A stretch of DNA of 14,299 bases, from contig JAOXYB010033107.1 of NCBI GenBank assembly GCA_028565635.1, positions 1-14,299 on the forward strand, written 5' to 3'. The first letter of the stretch is position 1, and every line of letters begins with the position of its first letter. Below, in pieces: positions 1-8,975 of this stretch. This DNA is from Phoronis ovalis (taxonomy: Eukaryota > Phoronida > Phoronidae). The translations under genes and the position numbers were made by a program. Under the pieces are notes generated by a model, which saw only the letters and a program-made list of their open reading frames with translations, was not told where the DNA came from and did not search any database.

Positions 1-84
1 ATTTACTAACATACATTTTATTCTTTGAATTCCGAGCGGTCGATTTCACGCTTATCACATTGGCGAATGTTAAAAATTGCTGCG

Positions 85-240
85 GCTTAGACCCATGACG
101 TCACTAGCCAAATTCACCGACAGACGGCGCAAATTGTCGGTTTCGTCTATTAAAAAAATTTCTGGGGGGGCATGCCCCCGGACCCCCCTAGTTTCGCTTC
201 GCGCCCTGCGGGCGCTCACCTGTCGGAGGGGGGGGGTCAT
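85..240. repeat. GC-rich self-complementary element
   Basis: This block is far more GC-rich than its surroundings and is full of inverted repeats. GGGGGCATGCCCCC (166-179) is a perfect palindrome. GCGCCC-TGC-GGGCGC (201-215) is a short hairpin. GACCCCCC (181-188) can pair with GGGGGGTC (231-238) around that hairpin. CCGACA (117-122) can pair with TGTCGG at 135-140 or 221-226. A perfect TGACGTCA (CRE/ATF-type palindrome) lies at 96-103. The abrupt base-composition change and the nested hairpins suggest part of a dispersed mobile element. Its left edge may lie outside the window. Open frames across it on both strands are low-complexity by-products. I cannot name the family. Confidence 0.5.
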
Positions 241-377
241 CATTTTATTTACAGCTTCCTGGAAATTCATTTTCAGTATTGCACATGACTAGAGAAATCA
301 TATCAGGAAAAAAAGTAGTCACAACAAAGTGTCAAATAATTCAGATCATAAGGAAAGGGCGCCTGACTGAATCAAAT

Positions 378-579
378 CTTCAGAAAATGAACATATTGCC
401 GCCTTTGTATACAGCAATACTTTATGATTGTAAATAGCAACTTACATTGGAATTTCTAGATTTCACATTTGTGTTGTACGGTTATATATTATGTATTATA
501 TTATTATGCACTGCAGTTTGTAGATCGCACAAGCACATGTAACACAAGGGCATACTGCCTGTTGTTATTGTAAATAAAG
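378..579 (+). repeat. Dispersed repeat A, copy 1 (ends in AATAAA)
   Basis: This segment matches 10703-10985 in the same orientation. Shared blocks, in order, include CTTCAGAAAATGAACATAT at the left edge, GATTGTAAATAGCAA, a TTCTAGATTTCA block, TTTGTAGATCGCACAAGCAC, and TTGTTATTGTAAATAAAG at the right edge. Copy 1 lacks about 80 bases of AT-rich sequence that copy 2 carries near its centre. The right edge holds AATAAA (573-578), so the repeat could be the 3' end of a retroelement or of a duplicated transcript. It ends about 50 bases before the first coding exon of the DED-like gene. Confidence 0.7.
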
Positions 580-611
580 TGTTATAATAAGGATTTTCAT
601 TAAGTTTCAAC

Positions 612-629
612 TTACAGGTAATTTGAATT
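612..629 (+). other. Probable 3' splice site before the first coding exon
   Basis: CTTACAG ends at 617, twelve bases before the ATG at 630. This suggests a 5' UTR intron, with the true transcription start lying upstream, possibly within or beyond repeat A. Other acceptors cannot be excluded. Confidence 0.4.
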
Positions 630-763
630 ATGGCTAAGAGATACTTCAAGGAACAGAAGACAAAAGATGAATATCACTACGATTTAACACTCCAGATTGA
701 AAAGGAATTAACAACAGATGATTTCAATGCAGTGAAGCTACTAGCTAGAGCATATAAGCTTCC
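630..763 (+). CDS. DED-like gene, coding exon 1
   Basis: It starts at ATG 630 (MAKRYFKEQKTKDEYHYDL...) and ends before GTAAGT at 764, leaving two bases (CC) that complete a Pro codon with exon 2. It encodes a basic N-terminal extension and predicted helices 1 and 2 of the death-fold domain. Confidence 0.7.
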
Positions 764-3700
764 GTAAGTAACTTTTTAAAGACAATTTGATTAAAATTGA
801 AACTACATTAACATAGACAGCCATGCACTGCAAAATCAATTTATCTACTTAATATTAAAACTTTGTAGAAACACTCTTTGAATGCATGAACATAGATAGA
901 ACTTTTTTTTCTGGTGGGTGACGATGGGGATAGGTTTTGTTTGGATTTTGAATTCATTTTCAGTATTTACAATACTGATGCAGCAATTAACTTAACCATT
1001 ACTAAGCCTGTAAACAGGGCTTATTTTTATAAGATTTTGAAACGATATAATACATGAAACTTGTATGTGCACGCACATACATTTTAAAGTACTTTAAAGA
1101 GGGCTTCAGTTTCTTAGCAACTCGCCAGACACAGCTTCTATTCAAGGGAGGATCTCTTGGCTAAAAACAGTTGAAATAAACTTGACAAAGTTACTAATTT
1201 TTTAGTCCTCGATCATTGGAGAACCTACATAGCTTTCCTGAGTTAGAAGATGAGCTGGTAAAAAAAGGAGTTGAAGTTATTTGGTCAAACGGTGGATACT
1301 CTAAGCTAATTTATATCTTTACTAAAGCAACATTGCCAAGAGTGGTCAACCTTATCAAAAAGTATGAAGCTGATATTAAGGAGGCACCAGGTAAAATTTA
1401 AAAAAGTCAAAAACAACTAAACCTACATAGTTAAAAATTGCACAATTAGTATACGCATAATTACATATCTTCAAAAATGTTTCAAACTTTTTAATGTTTG
1501 CTCTGTTCAAAGATTTAAATTTTTAGTTTATGTATAAGAAACAAAAAATCAACAAAATCGAGGTAACAAAATTGCAAATGAACACCTTTGAACAAGGCAA
1601 ACTTTCAAAATTCTGAGAAAACCATACATGTAAAGATTATTTGTGCAAACTTTCATATATGCAGTACAAGGGTTTTTGACTTATATTCTTTTGAATTGTA
1701 TGTTTTGAAAATTTAACATGGCAACTGTACACGACCTACTAAAAATAAGCTAGAGGTTGAGAAAAAGTGAGTTTTATACTTTCAGTCTATACATATTTTT
1801 GTTTGTCTATCTTTTCATTTATTTAGCTAGAATTTAATTTAGATTATAAAGAGTGAATAAGTTGTGCTGAACAATTAATGTTTGCCACCTTAAGTGAACA
1901 AATCTAAATGATAATTACAATAACTACTCAGTTGGTTACAAATCGGAAAAGAATTATATAATATTTAAGTTTATTTTATATTCTTTTGTATATAGACATC
2001 TGAAGTATCGTAGTTTTTTTACCAAACATAACTCTATATGAACATTTCTGAGTACTTGAGAGCCTTGCTCAATGCCTGTGCCTATCATGAACAACATAAT
2101 TTTTCCAGAAGAACTGCCAGATAATGACCTTTTATCAGATGAATTACAAAGCAATTGTGCACCTGAATTGCCAGAAATGGGAAAAAAATGTTGGAGAATA
2201 CATCCCCAGGATTAACACTTAAGAGTAAGAGTTCCTAGAAGTATACTAGTACATGTAAATGGGGAAAGTTAAAGTTTCTGAGCATCCAAGTTTACCTAGG
2301 TTTCACCTATTCACTAGTCTTGGAATAGTTTTAAAAGTAAAAAAAAAATGATTTCAGATTTATGAAATTTTTGTTAGTTCAGACATACATTAATGATTTT
2401 TCATAAATGGAATCAGGAAAAGCAAAGTTTGCTCTTGATTTCTTGCTTGTGTTAATTTCAATGTGTTGGATATACAGTCACGTTAAAAACATATACATTT
2501 AAAACTACCTAACTTTGAAACAAAATAACTCAATGATGGCAGCCATTTTATGCCTTCTTTTTGACATGTATTTGCTCAAACTGATCTTTAAACATAGCAT
2601 TGATGACATTACCTTTTAATGGACATGGATGCTTGACGTTTTTCGTAAATATTTTTTTACTTCAAAAAGTCACGAAACATTGCAGTTACACAAAATGTTG
2701 AACTGAGTAAATTTACGATAACAATGCACCAATTCATGTTTTTTATATTTGCTTATTAAGAGATGATAAGTTACAATTGTTAATAGAACATTTTAACAGT
2801 AATATAACTTATAACTTTCGGAAAACAAACTCATTTACGTACTTAGAACCATAAAAATATTGTTCGATTTTTATTTTATTTGTTCTGACTGGTATACAAT
2901 ATAGATAGAGCTCCATAATTTGGTCTAAGAAATCAAAATTAGTTTTAAATAAGTCAGCAATGTGTAACAACATCAAAGTTTGCTAAGGAGAGCAAGTTTG
3001 GTGTTGAAATAAATTTTGTAAAAAAAACATCTTTTTTCCAAAATGTAAAAAGCTGTGTTACAATTACAATAAATTCAATAAATTCTTTGGTAAACGGTTT
3101 GAAAATTTCACAAATAGGCACATTTTTTATTTTTTGTACGGTTTGTAACTGCTTTTGAATAGAACTTAGTCAAACTGAACAAACACTGCTTATGGAGCAG
3201 CAAATGAGTATAAAATAAGGAAATATAAAAATTATATAATTTTTTTTCATAATTTCTTTGTATGGTGTTCTGTTTATTTCTTGACACCCTATATATTTTA
3301 AAGATACAGTCAAAACAGATGAATTTGCTATTTGAATTTATTTTCCTTTTAGTAAAGAATGACGATATTCAGTCAAATAGGTCCTCTGCTAAAATGACAA
3401 AAACTGGGCTTTCAAAAGATTTAGAAACTTGTGGTTAAACACACAGAACATGTACATATCTGTATGTGACACATTTTTGAAATTTGTACAAAACGTACAC
3501 AATGTATATTGTGTGTGCAAAACATCTGAATATAAATAAGGTATTGCACAACAAAACACAGATGTCCATCTGCTCACGCAAGCACTCCGGTAGTTGTAGT
3601 TAACTTTTTTTATTATATCATCCTAGGCAATGAAAAAAGTCCAGGATTGGGAGATGAATTAAAGAAGTGTTTAACAAATACAACCATGGTGAAAGAAACT

Positions 3701-3829
3701 TTAATGCTTATGTCAACAAGACCAAACAATCCTGACACAAATGAAGGTTATGGGATGCTACGACCAATGAAAGTATTTAGCGAAAAAGATGTGTTTATCA
3801 GACAAATAGAAAAAATAACAAGGATGTAG
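630..3829 (+). CDS. DED-like (death-effector-fold) adaptor protein, three coding exons
   Basis: The preferred model joins 630-763, 1206-1390 and 3627-3829 (522 nt, 173 residues). Phases agree: exon 1 leaves two bases completed by exon 2, and exon 2 leaves one base completed by exon 3. Donors are GTAAGT and GTAAAA; acceptors are TTTTTTAG and ATCCTAG. Residues of about 17-100 look like a six-helix death effector domain in the FADD, PEA-15 and caspase-8 style: helix 1 LTLQIEKEL, helix 2 TTDDFNAVKLLARAY, then PPRSLENL, PELEDELVKKG and LPRVVNLIKKYEADI. The usual RxDL signature of the last helix is absent. The tail (about 107-173) is polar and has no domain I recognise. No caspase or kinase domain and no membrane segment are visible, so a small adaptor or decoy is the best inference. 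The DED assignment rests on pattern recognition, and another death-fold member is possible. Confidence 0.65.
764..1205 (+). other. Intron 1 of the DED-like gene
   Basis: This AT-rich intron has GT..AG ends and no recognised element. A 17-base stretch at 951-967 (AATTCATTTTCAGTATT) also occurs at 264-280 near the GC-rich element, which may be a shared scrap of an old repeat. Confidence 0.55.
1206..1390 (+). CDS. DED-like gene, coding exon 2
   Basis: It follows a T-rich acceptor ending TTTTTTAG at 1205 and ends before GTAAAA at 1391, leaving a single G. It encodes predicted helices 3-6 (from SLENLHSFPELEDELV through LPRVVNLIKKYEADI). The exon 1-2 junction falls inside the fold, so neither exon could act alone. 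Confidence 0.7.
2109..2215 (+). CDS. Candidate alternative terminal exon a of the DED-like gene
   Basis: A good acceptor (AATTTTTCCAG, ending 2108) is followed by a frame that matches the single base left by exon 2. It encodes EELPDNDLLSDELQSN and onward, an acidic 35-residue tail ending in HPQD before TAA (2213-2215). The predicted protein would be 141 residues. Supporting it are the acceptor, the phase match and the protein-like composition. No transcript evidence is available and no canonical AATAAA is seen just downstream. Confidence 0.35.
3353..3438 (+). CDS. Candidate alternative terminal exon b of the DED-like gene
   Basis: The acceptor TTTTCCTTTTAG ends at 3352. Joined to exon 2 the frame reads VKNDDIQSNRSSAKMTKTGL and on to a TAA at 3436-3438, giving a 134-residue protein with a short Ser/Thr/Lys-rich tail. 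Alternatively, a weak GT at 3434 would turn 3353-3433 (81 nt, phase 1-1) into a cassette exon that also fits the exon at 3627. The pyrimidine-rich acceptor is better than expected by chance, but coding potential over so short a stretch is weak. Confidence 0.35.
3627..3829 (+). CDS. DED-like gene, terminal coding exon (preferred)
   Basis: The acceptor ATCCTAG ends at 3626. The first two bases complete a Gly codon with the base left by exon 2, and the frame stays open for 66 further codons to TAG at 3827-3829. The encoded tail is polar: NEKSPGLGDELKKCLTNTTM, a middle with RPNNPDTNEGYGML, and a basic end IEKITRM. It is the longest and best supported of the three phase-compatible 3' segments. I recognise no domain. 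Confidence 0.55.
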
Positions 3830-4635
3830 TAAATATACTTTTTAAGCTAAACTTGGCCATTCTAAGATGGCAAATTGACATTGTGTAAAATGATTTATTA
3901 GATTTGAAAAACTAAAAGAAAAGAGACTTTACATAAGTACTGATTACAGAAGGTAGGCAACTTCGAGAAGATTTAACAAATTTTTCAAAAACAGTTTTTC
4001 CAGAAGATTTCAAGTTGCTGTATTGCAGTAAAGTGTCACACATACATTATTGTTATTATTATTATTTTTTTGTAATGTACTGTCATGACAATCATCTCTC
4101 CTATCTCTAAACATAATATTTTCATAATTTCGTTAAGAGTATAAACAAAATAAGGATTCGTCAGACAGATACATTTTTGTATAATTTGCTATATTATAAA
4201 ATACTATATTGAACAATTCACAACACAGATACATTTTTGTTGGTAAAAATCTACAATTTCAAATCTACACTATGCTAACTGAATGTTTTATAACTTTTAG
4301 AAAGCATGCCAAGTGCTGGGGCAAGGTTTTGCATTTTCTCACCAGGTTGTCTACAATGTACTATAGAAAAACTTTATTGGCCAAGCCAGCAAGAAAAGTT
4401 AATTGTAGGCTACAGACATAATTATCTTGATTTGTGACTGGAGAAAAATTTGATTGAAACATTGACATTACGATGAGTGGATAACTAGAGCCTTCAAACA
4501 ACCAGATTGTCTTTTTTCTTATAAAACAGCTGATAAAAAAATTTAGCGTGAAAGCAACTCATTATAGAGAAAAGCTTGCCTTGTCAACCACCTGAAAAGT
4601 TAAGACACAAAGGAGTGTGCCAAAATGTGAATTAC
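3830..4635. other. Gap between the DED-like gene and RECQL4 exon 7
   Basis: I find no convincing coding exon on either strand. A 16-base direct repeat (ACAGATACATTTTTGT) occurs at 4165-4180 and 4225-4240. A minus-strand AATAAA reads across 4378-4373. The helicase exons of RECQL4 were expected here, or further left on the minus strand, but none of the RecQ motifs could be found. Confidence 0.5.
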
Positions 4636-4764
4636 CTTTTGAATGGTTGTCAGCTTTTATTCCTCGTGACATTTGAATGGCTTCTTTTATGGATGGAAAC
4701 CCTTCTTCATTCACAGATGGCATATTATCAGACGTTGATGGGTCCCCACCATACGTCTCAGAAG
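4636..4764 (-). CDS. RECQL4: RECQL4 coding exon 7 (last found)
   Basis: Acceptor TTTTATAG, donor GTAATT. It starts with two bases that complete an Ala codon and encodes SETYGGDPSTSDNMPSVNEE, then GFPSIKEAIQMSRGIKADNH. This acidic-to-amphipathic stretch sits just before the helicase domain in RECQL4. One base is left over, so a further exon is expected. If the donor is not used, the frame stays open for 24 codons to TAA at 4564-4562. Confidence 0.8.
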
Positions 4765-7700
4765 CTATAAAATCAATAGAGAAATAAAAATTATCACAAC
4801 CTGTAATTGGTGTTCGGTTTATTTAAATATCTAAGTTTGTTCAGAAAGTTGCTTCTATTAGAATTTTTTTTTGTTGCTATTTTAGGTTTTACGGTTATGT
4901 TTTACAACATATGTCTGACCAAGATTAATTCTGTAAGAAATAGAATGTTCAATAGTTAATTTTCAAAAAGCAAATCGTAAAATTTTATTTCATTTCTTTC
5001 TCTATTAACTACTTGCTAAGACATGCAGTATTCTTAAGAAGGATCTGTTTGACTCCTGTTCGTAACAGCTAATGGGCATAAATTAAACTTGATAAAATTG
5101 CTTGTTATTATTCAGATGTGTTCATCTAGTGCTTGTTGCAGGGGTGCTACAAAATGTGTGCATATAATAAAAGCATAGAATATCAGCAGTAAATATGTGT
5201 GTTTTGATTAAATTATATTACTTTCCTTTTTGCCCATATTTGTTATTTCATATTTTCTGCTTCGATTGCTATGTGGATTTGGCATATATTAATTAACACA
5301 CCTAGTACAAGATACTAAGGATACCATATACAATTAAGAAATATACCTTTTTTAGGACACTTGTTGGCCCAATGTCCTTGTTCACCACAATGAAAACAGC
5401 TATTCTTTTTTCTCTGCTTCCACATTTGTCGTTTATATAGTCCACCTTTTCCAAATCTGCCACCAGCTCCTTTCCTTTGATATTTCTTACATTTCATATT
5501 TAGTGAGACAAAATTGTCATTCAAACTGTAACGTAAAAGTTGATTGACATAATATGGTTTCTGTTTCACAGAGTTACACAAGCAACTTCTTCCTTTGTTT
5601 GAGAAAAAAAAAAACCTCAGTAATGATGAAATCTATGGAATAACATAATAATTTCTTTAAAATATTCAGTTATGCATGTAGTGGCACTTGAGTTCCCCTT
5701 GGCCCCAAGATTGCGAAATAAATATTAATTAATGAATTCGAGAAATATATATTAAGCATATGGTCCTCATTGTTCTTCATTTTTCAAACAGATCACTAAT
5801 TAGAAGGAAGCAGACACAAAATGTGTTACATATTGGTGTTTGTTAATAATAAATAGTAGGTTAACCTCCTTGAGCTTGAAGCTGCTTTAGTTGCAGTTAC
5901 TCTACTTTTCTTCGGTTTTACAATGTTTTCTTCTGCTACTGAGTCATTGTCCTTAAAGAGAAATGTAAAACTACTAAACAGAAGCAACTATCATTAAATA
6001 TTTTCAAGCAAATGTATGAAGGATGGTTTTATTCAGAATTATTATCCTAACTGTTAACATCTTGAACAGCCTTGAATTGGCAATATTCGAAATTTAAATG
6101 ATACACCCCTACCCCAATAACTAAGTTACAAGTCTTTCCAGTAACGATTTTGAATGAAACAGCAGTCTTCATATGAAACCAGATCTAGGTCTCACTTGTT
6201 GCAGTTCATCATTAAACTATCAAAATACTACAATTCAAGGAAAGTCTTAACTGGTAACTTCATGTAGTCACTGTATTTCTTATCTAATTAAATTATAAAA
6301 CAGGGATTGACATATCAAAATTGGTTTAGTTAGAACAATGTGTTAACTTACAGATACACTAGTATGTCTCTTCCTCTTTCTCACGCCATTTGAGTTTGCC
6401 CCCGGTCTTGATACTTCCGCCATATCATTATGGATTACCTTTATTATAGTCCCTTTTTTGCTTCTTTTGCTCGTTGTACTTCCAGAATTTTTCATTTTGG
6501 ATTGATTAGGTTCTTCATCGGATTCTTCAAACTCATAAACATCAGCTGATGCTGAGTTTGCTACAGAGTATTCGTTACAAATTGATGAACTAAATTTACT
6601 TACATTACTTGATGATACCTCTTCCAAGTTGCTTACAATATTCGATACATTACAATTATCCTGCACATGACACGAAGTTACTTCGTGAAATGCGTTATGT
6701 TTGACTGAGTCATTAATGGCAGTTGATTTTGCAGGTACAATATCTGAGTTACTTGCACTTGTACCAGTTACAGTACAGTAAGAAGCATAGTTAGCATTTC
6801 CAATAATGATATCACTACTATGACCATCTGCTTGACTTTTTTCAAATTCATCATAACTGCTTTCTCTCAATGGTTCCTTGCTTTCAGATACCTCATCACT
6901 TTTAGATTCTGTCGTTGAAGATAACCAGCCTGGTGGTACAGATAGTTTTCCTCCTCCCAGAATGTGAGAGCTATTTTTCAATCCTGGCCGTTTCTTCCAT
7001 GATGGAGTGGTTTTTACATTTATTTTTGACAAACTTGGTAATTTAATATTAACGTGTTCGCCGTCATAACAACTGCTTTCAGTTTCATTGGCACATTTTG
7101 CTGCAGTCTCAACATTTTTACTGCATGGAATTGCTTTACTTTTTTTATTACCTATTATATGTTCATTTTGGGATTTAGGTTTTGAAGAATATTTTTCTGC
7201 ATGTTCCGTAATTTTGAAACTGCTTACAGAACTATTTTTCTAGAAAATAAACAACAAGAATTTTCAATCTTATAAACAATCATTACATGACATTAACAAC
7301 TAAACTATATTATAATATAATGCGAATAAGCCTCATTTTAGCAGCATCGCAATATACTAAATAAATTGTACATATGATCTATATGTAACTCATAAGGCAA
7401 TGGTTATCAAAATAAATCATAGTTATCACCAATCTGAAAACTAAAGCCAATATTCGCAATTAGCAAAAAAATTTGTCCATAAACAATCTTGCTGATAAGC
7501 TATTTTTTTCAAGTTAAAAAAAACAACATAAGTAATTGCACTAGTAGAATCACTCATATACTTACTGAAAATATTTTGTAAAAAAAACATCCAACTCAGT
7601 CATTCGTAATAAATATAGTGCGACAGCAGTAATTTAAAAAAAGCAAAAAACATCATACCTCTCCATGCACTTTTAACTTTTTTGCCATTTCATTTGAAAA

Positions 7701-8975
7701 TGAAGACACTTGTTTCGTATTGGCCAATCGTGTGTCTGCAGGTCTATTTTCTTTAAGAGGTGCAGTTCGGTTAAATTCTGCACCCCACACTTCAGATTGT
7801 TTAATTTTCGAATTTTCCTCATCTTTCTTTTTTAAAGCAAAGTATTGTTGGTAAATACCTAAAATAATACACATTTTTTTATTTTATATTATTTTATAAA
7901 ACTAACAATTATGAAATAAATTGTAGACCATGTGTCACGTCCCTTAGCTCTTTATACAGGAAAATACAGCAAGTTATGAGGTCAACAATCTGTAACAATT
8001 TGTGTTTAATTTTAAATGCTTATGTTACAGCTGTATGTAAGTAAATTTTGAATCACATATTGCTGGGCAAAAATTATTTATTTACGAGTTATGTTTTTGT
8101 TGTAAATTTCTAATGATTTGACTTGTGATAATTTCCAATGTGAAATCATAAAGGCATATTAAATTATAACGCTTGAATTTTGTGTGTTGTTATACCATCT
8201 TTAAGCCTGTAGGTCATCAGCAGCAATTTATGTTGTCTTATGTGTACAAAAGGATAGTGCTTGGAACTTTCACTCACCTTTTACTTCATTATTTGCATCA
8301 ATGTCAGCCTACAAAAAGCAAATATTGGGTAAAAGATTGATTAGGCCTATTTCTGATGCCAGTGATAATTGGCATAATTACACACTTGCACGAGAGTACA
8401 CTACATACAAATATTGTACCAGCTTATTAATGCACATTTTTTGCATTTTAGTCGGGTGTGACATTTCAGTTTTGGGTTTTTGCATTGACAACATGTTGTA
8501 TTTTCTGGTAAAAACAACAAAATTCCTGATATCATTACAATTTTTTGTAAAATCGAAATTTGAATTCAGGCCTATTCGCCAGTGAAAACAGTATGGTCAA
8601 GACTGCAAAAAAATGAACAGATAGTGTATGAAATGATGTAATTAACTAGTAGCAGTATATGAAAGAATGCATGCCCACATCATAAAGAAATAATAGTTTG
8701 GGGAATGTTGCTCTATTTTACGTTTACATGAACATCATAAAATTTTTAGTGGAGCTAAATGGGCAATCTAATAAGTGTACTTATGCCATAAAGCTAAACA
8801 GTCATCTCAAACAGTGCCATATAATCTCATTCGTTACTGTTTTTAAAAAAATCACAATTGATTCAGGTTCAAAAAATATCTACAATACTACCTTTTTGGG
8901 TTTGCGTCCATGTTGCTTGAAAAATTCAGCTTCAAAGTCTTTCAGTTTTACCCGTAAAGATTTTATTTCCTCCAT
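4636..8975 (-). CDS. RECQL4: RECQL4 N-terminal part: Sld2-like region and zinc knuckle, seven exons
   Basis: RECQL4 is the RecQ-family ATP-dependent DNA helicase Q4, a nuclear protein of replication initiation and repair whose N-terminus resembles yeast Sld2. On the minus strand the exons are 8892-8975, 8278-8308, 7659-7858, 6352-7239, 5866-5951, 5347-5525 and 4636-4764. All junctions agree in phase and give 532 residues plus one base. The N-terminus MEEIKSLRVKLKDFEAEFFK is the conserved start helix; GIYQQYFALKK and SEVWGAEFNR are the Sld2-like repeats. A long Ser/Thr/Asn-rich linker holds PPGWLSS and a basic KRSKKG and RKRKR stretch (likely nuclear localisation). Then NDNFVSLNMK precedes a CCHC knuckle at about residues 473-486. 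The helicase core (about half of a usual RECQL4) is not in the window, so this model is partial at its 3' end. Confidence 0.93.
4765..5346 (-). other. RECQL4 intron 6
   Basis: AT-rich intron with GT..AG ends. No exon, RNA gene or recognised repeat is seen. Confidence 0.55.
5347..5525 (-). CDS. RECQL4: RECQL4 coding exon 6 (CCHC zinc knuckle)
   Basis: Preferred acceptor ACTTTTACGTTACAG, donor GTATAT. It encodes LNDNFVSLNMKCKKYQRKG, matching the NYVRLNMKxKxYVRG block of RECQL4, then RQMWKQRKKNSCFHCGEQGH, whose knuckle continues to WANKCPKK. The zinc ligands fit C-x2-C-x4-H-x4-C (C473, C476, H481, C486 in this model). The open frame extends 56 bases further upstream, so acceptors at about 5586-5589 are phase-compatible alternatives that would add about 20 residues. 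Confidence 0.88.
5866..5951 (-). CDS. RECQL4: RECQL4 coding exon 5
   Basis: Twenty-eight codons plus two bases: DNDSVAEENIVKPKKSRVTA and onward to ATKAASSSR, a basic linker. The acceptor is TCTCTTTAAG and the donor is a weak GTTAAC. The two leftover bases match the preferred exon 6 acceptor. The weak donor makes the exact 3' edge the least certain in this model. Confidence 0.75.
5952..6351 (-). other. RECQL4 intron 4
   Basis: AT-rich intron between exons 4 and 5 with a strong GTAAGT donor. Nothing else is seen in it. The shorter intron 5 (5526-5865) is likewise empty. Confidence 0.55.
6352..7239 (-). CDS. RECQL4: RECQL4 coding exon 4 (large linker exon)
   Basis: An 888-nt exon, phase 0 at both ends, between TATTTTCTAG and GTAAGT. 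Most is low-complexity Ser/Asn/Glu sequence, probably disordered. Landmarks are TPSWKKRPGLKN, the conserved LSVPPGWLSS (compare DPGWL in vertebrate RECQL4), an acidic YEFEESDEEP, then SKRSKKG and VRKRKRH as likely nuclear localisation signals. Many SP/TP-poor serines suggest kinase targets other than classic CDK sites. Confidence 0.88.
7240..7658 (-). other. RECQL4 intron 3
   Basis: AT-rich intron without recognisable content. Confidence 0.55.
7659..7858 (-). CDS. RECQL4: RECQL4 coding exon 3 (Sld2-like motifs)
   Basis: Acceptor TTATTTTAG, donor GTATGA. It encodes IYQQYFALKKKDEENSKIK, then SEVWGAEFNR and LANTKQVSSFSNEMAKKL. The tyrosine/lysine block and the W-G-x-x-[FL]-N-R block are the landmarks shared with the Sld2-like region of animal RECQL4, which in vertebrates is needed for replication initiation and binds TopBP1/Cut5 (known for the family). 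Confidence 0.9.
7859..8891 (-). other. RECQL4 introns 1 and 2 (flanking the 31-nt exon 2)
   Basis: Two AT-rich introns (8309-8891 and 7859-8277) with no recognised element. Plus-strand open frames here cross intron sequence or the antisense of exon 1 and show no family resemblance. Confidence 0.5.
8278..8308 (-). CDS. RECQL4: RECQL4 coding exon 2 (31-nt small exon)
   Basis: A short exon (ADIDANNEVK plus one base) between a TTGTAG acceptor and a GTGAGT donor. It corresponds to the acidic stretch between the start helix and the YxxY-type repeat in orthologues. It is supported by its two good splice sites and by the phase match on both sides. Confidence 0.8.
8892..8975 (-). CDS. RECQL4: RECQL4 coding exon 1
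   Basis: Twenty-eight codons from ATG at 8975 to a GTAGTA donor, phase 0. MEEIKSLRVKLKDFEAEFFK followed by QHGRKPKK matches the conserved RECQL4 start (short amphipathic helix, then a basic GR.P motif). This ATG is chosen because animal orthologues begin at the same place. Nine in-frame bases separate it from an upstream acceptor (AACACTAACAG, ending 8985), so a 5' intron is likely. Confidence 0.9.

Larger units (their letters stand above)
1391..3626 (+). other. Long intron 2 of the DED-like gene with two embedded candidate exons
   Basis: This is 2.2 kb of AT-rich sequence. Apart from the candidate exons at 2109 and 3353, no coding segment, RNA gene or recognised transposon is visible. A small palindrome (ACACAAT-GTAT-ATTGTGT) lies at 3497-3514. 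Confidence 0.5.

Noticed and set aside
70-292. Overlapping open frames on both strands over the GC-rich element
   Set aside because: They arise from G/C runs and palindromes, overlap each other antisense, and show no family signature.
1954-2154. Minus-strand 66-codon frame
   Set aside because: It lies antisense to candidate exon a, has no RecQ or other motif, and ends in AT-rich low-complexity sequence.
3389-3577. Minus-strand 62-codon frame rich in Cys and Phe
   Set aside because: No ATG-supported start or family resemblance; it overlaps candidate exon b on the other strand.
4209-4421. Plus-strand 70-codon frame
   Set aside because: It sits in the gap between genes with no splice context and no recognised domain; it is likely chance.
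4430-4450. Minus-strand acceptor (TTTTTCTCCAG) as an eighth RECQL4 exon
   Set aside because: The phase-matched frame (V-T-N-Q-D-N-Y...) stops after about 24 codons and does not resemble the pre-helicase region.
4576-4770. Plus-strand 64-codon frame
   Set aside because: It is the antisense of RECQL4 exon 7.
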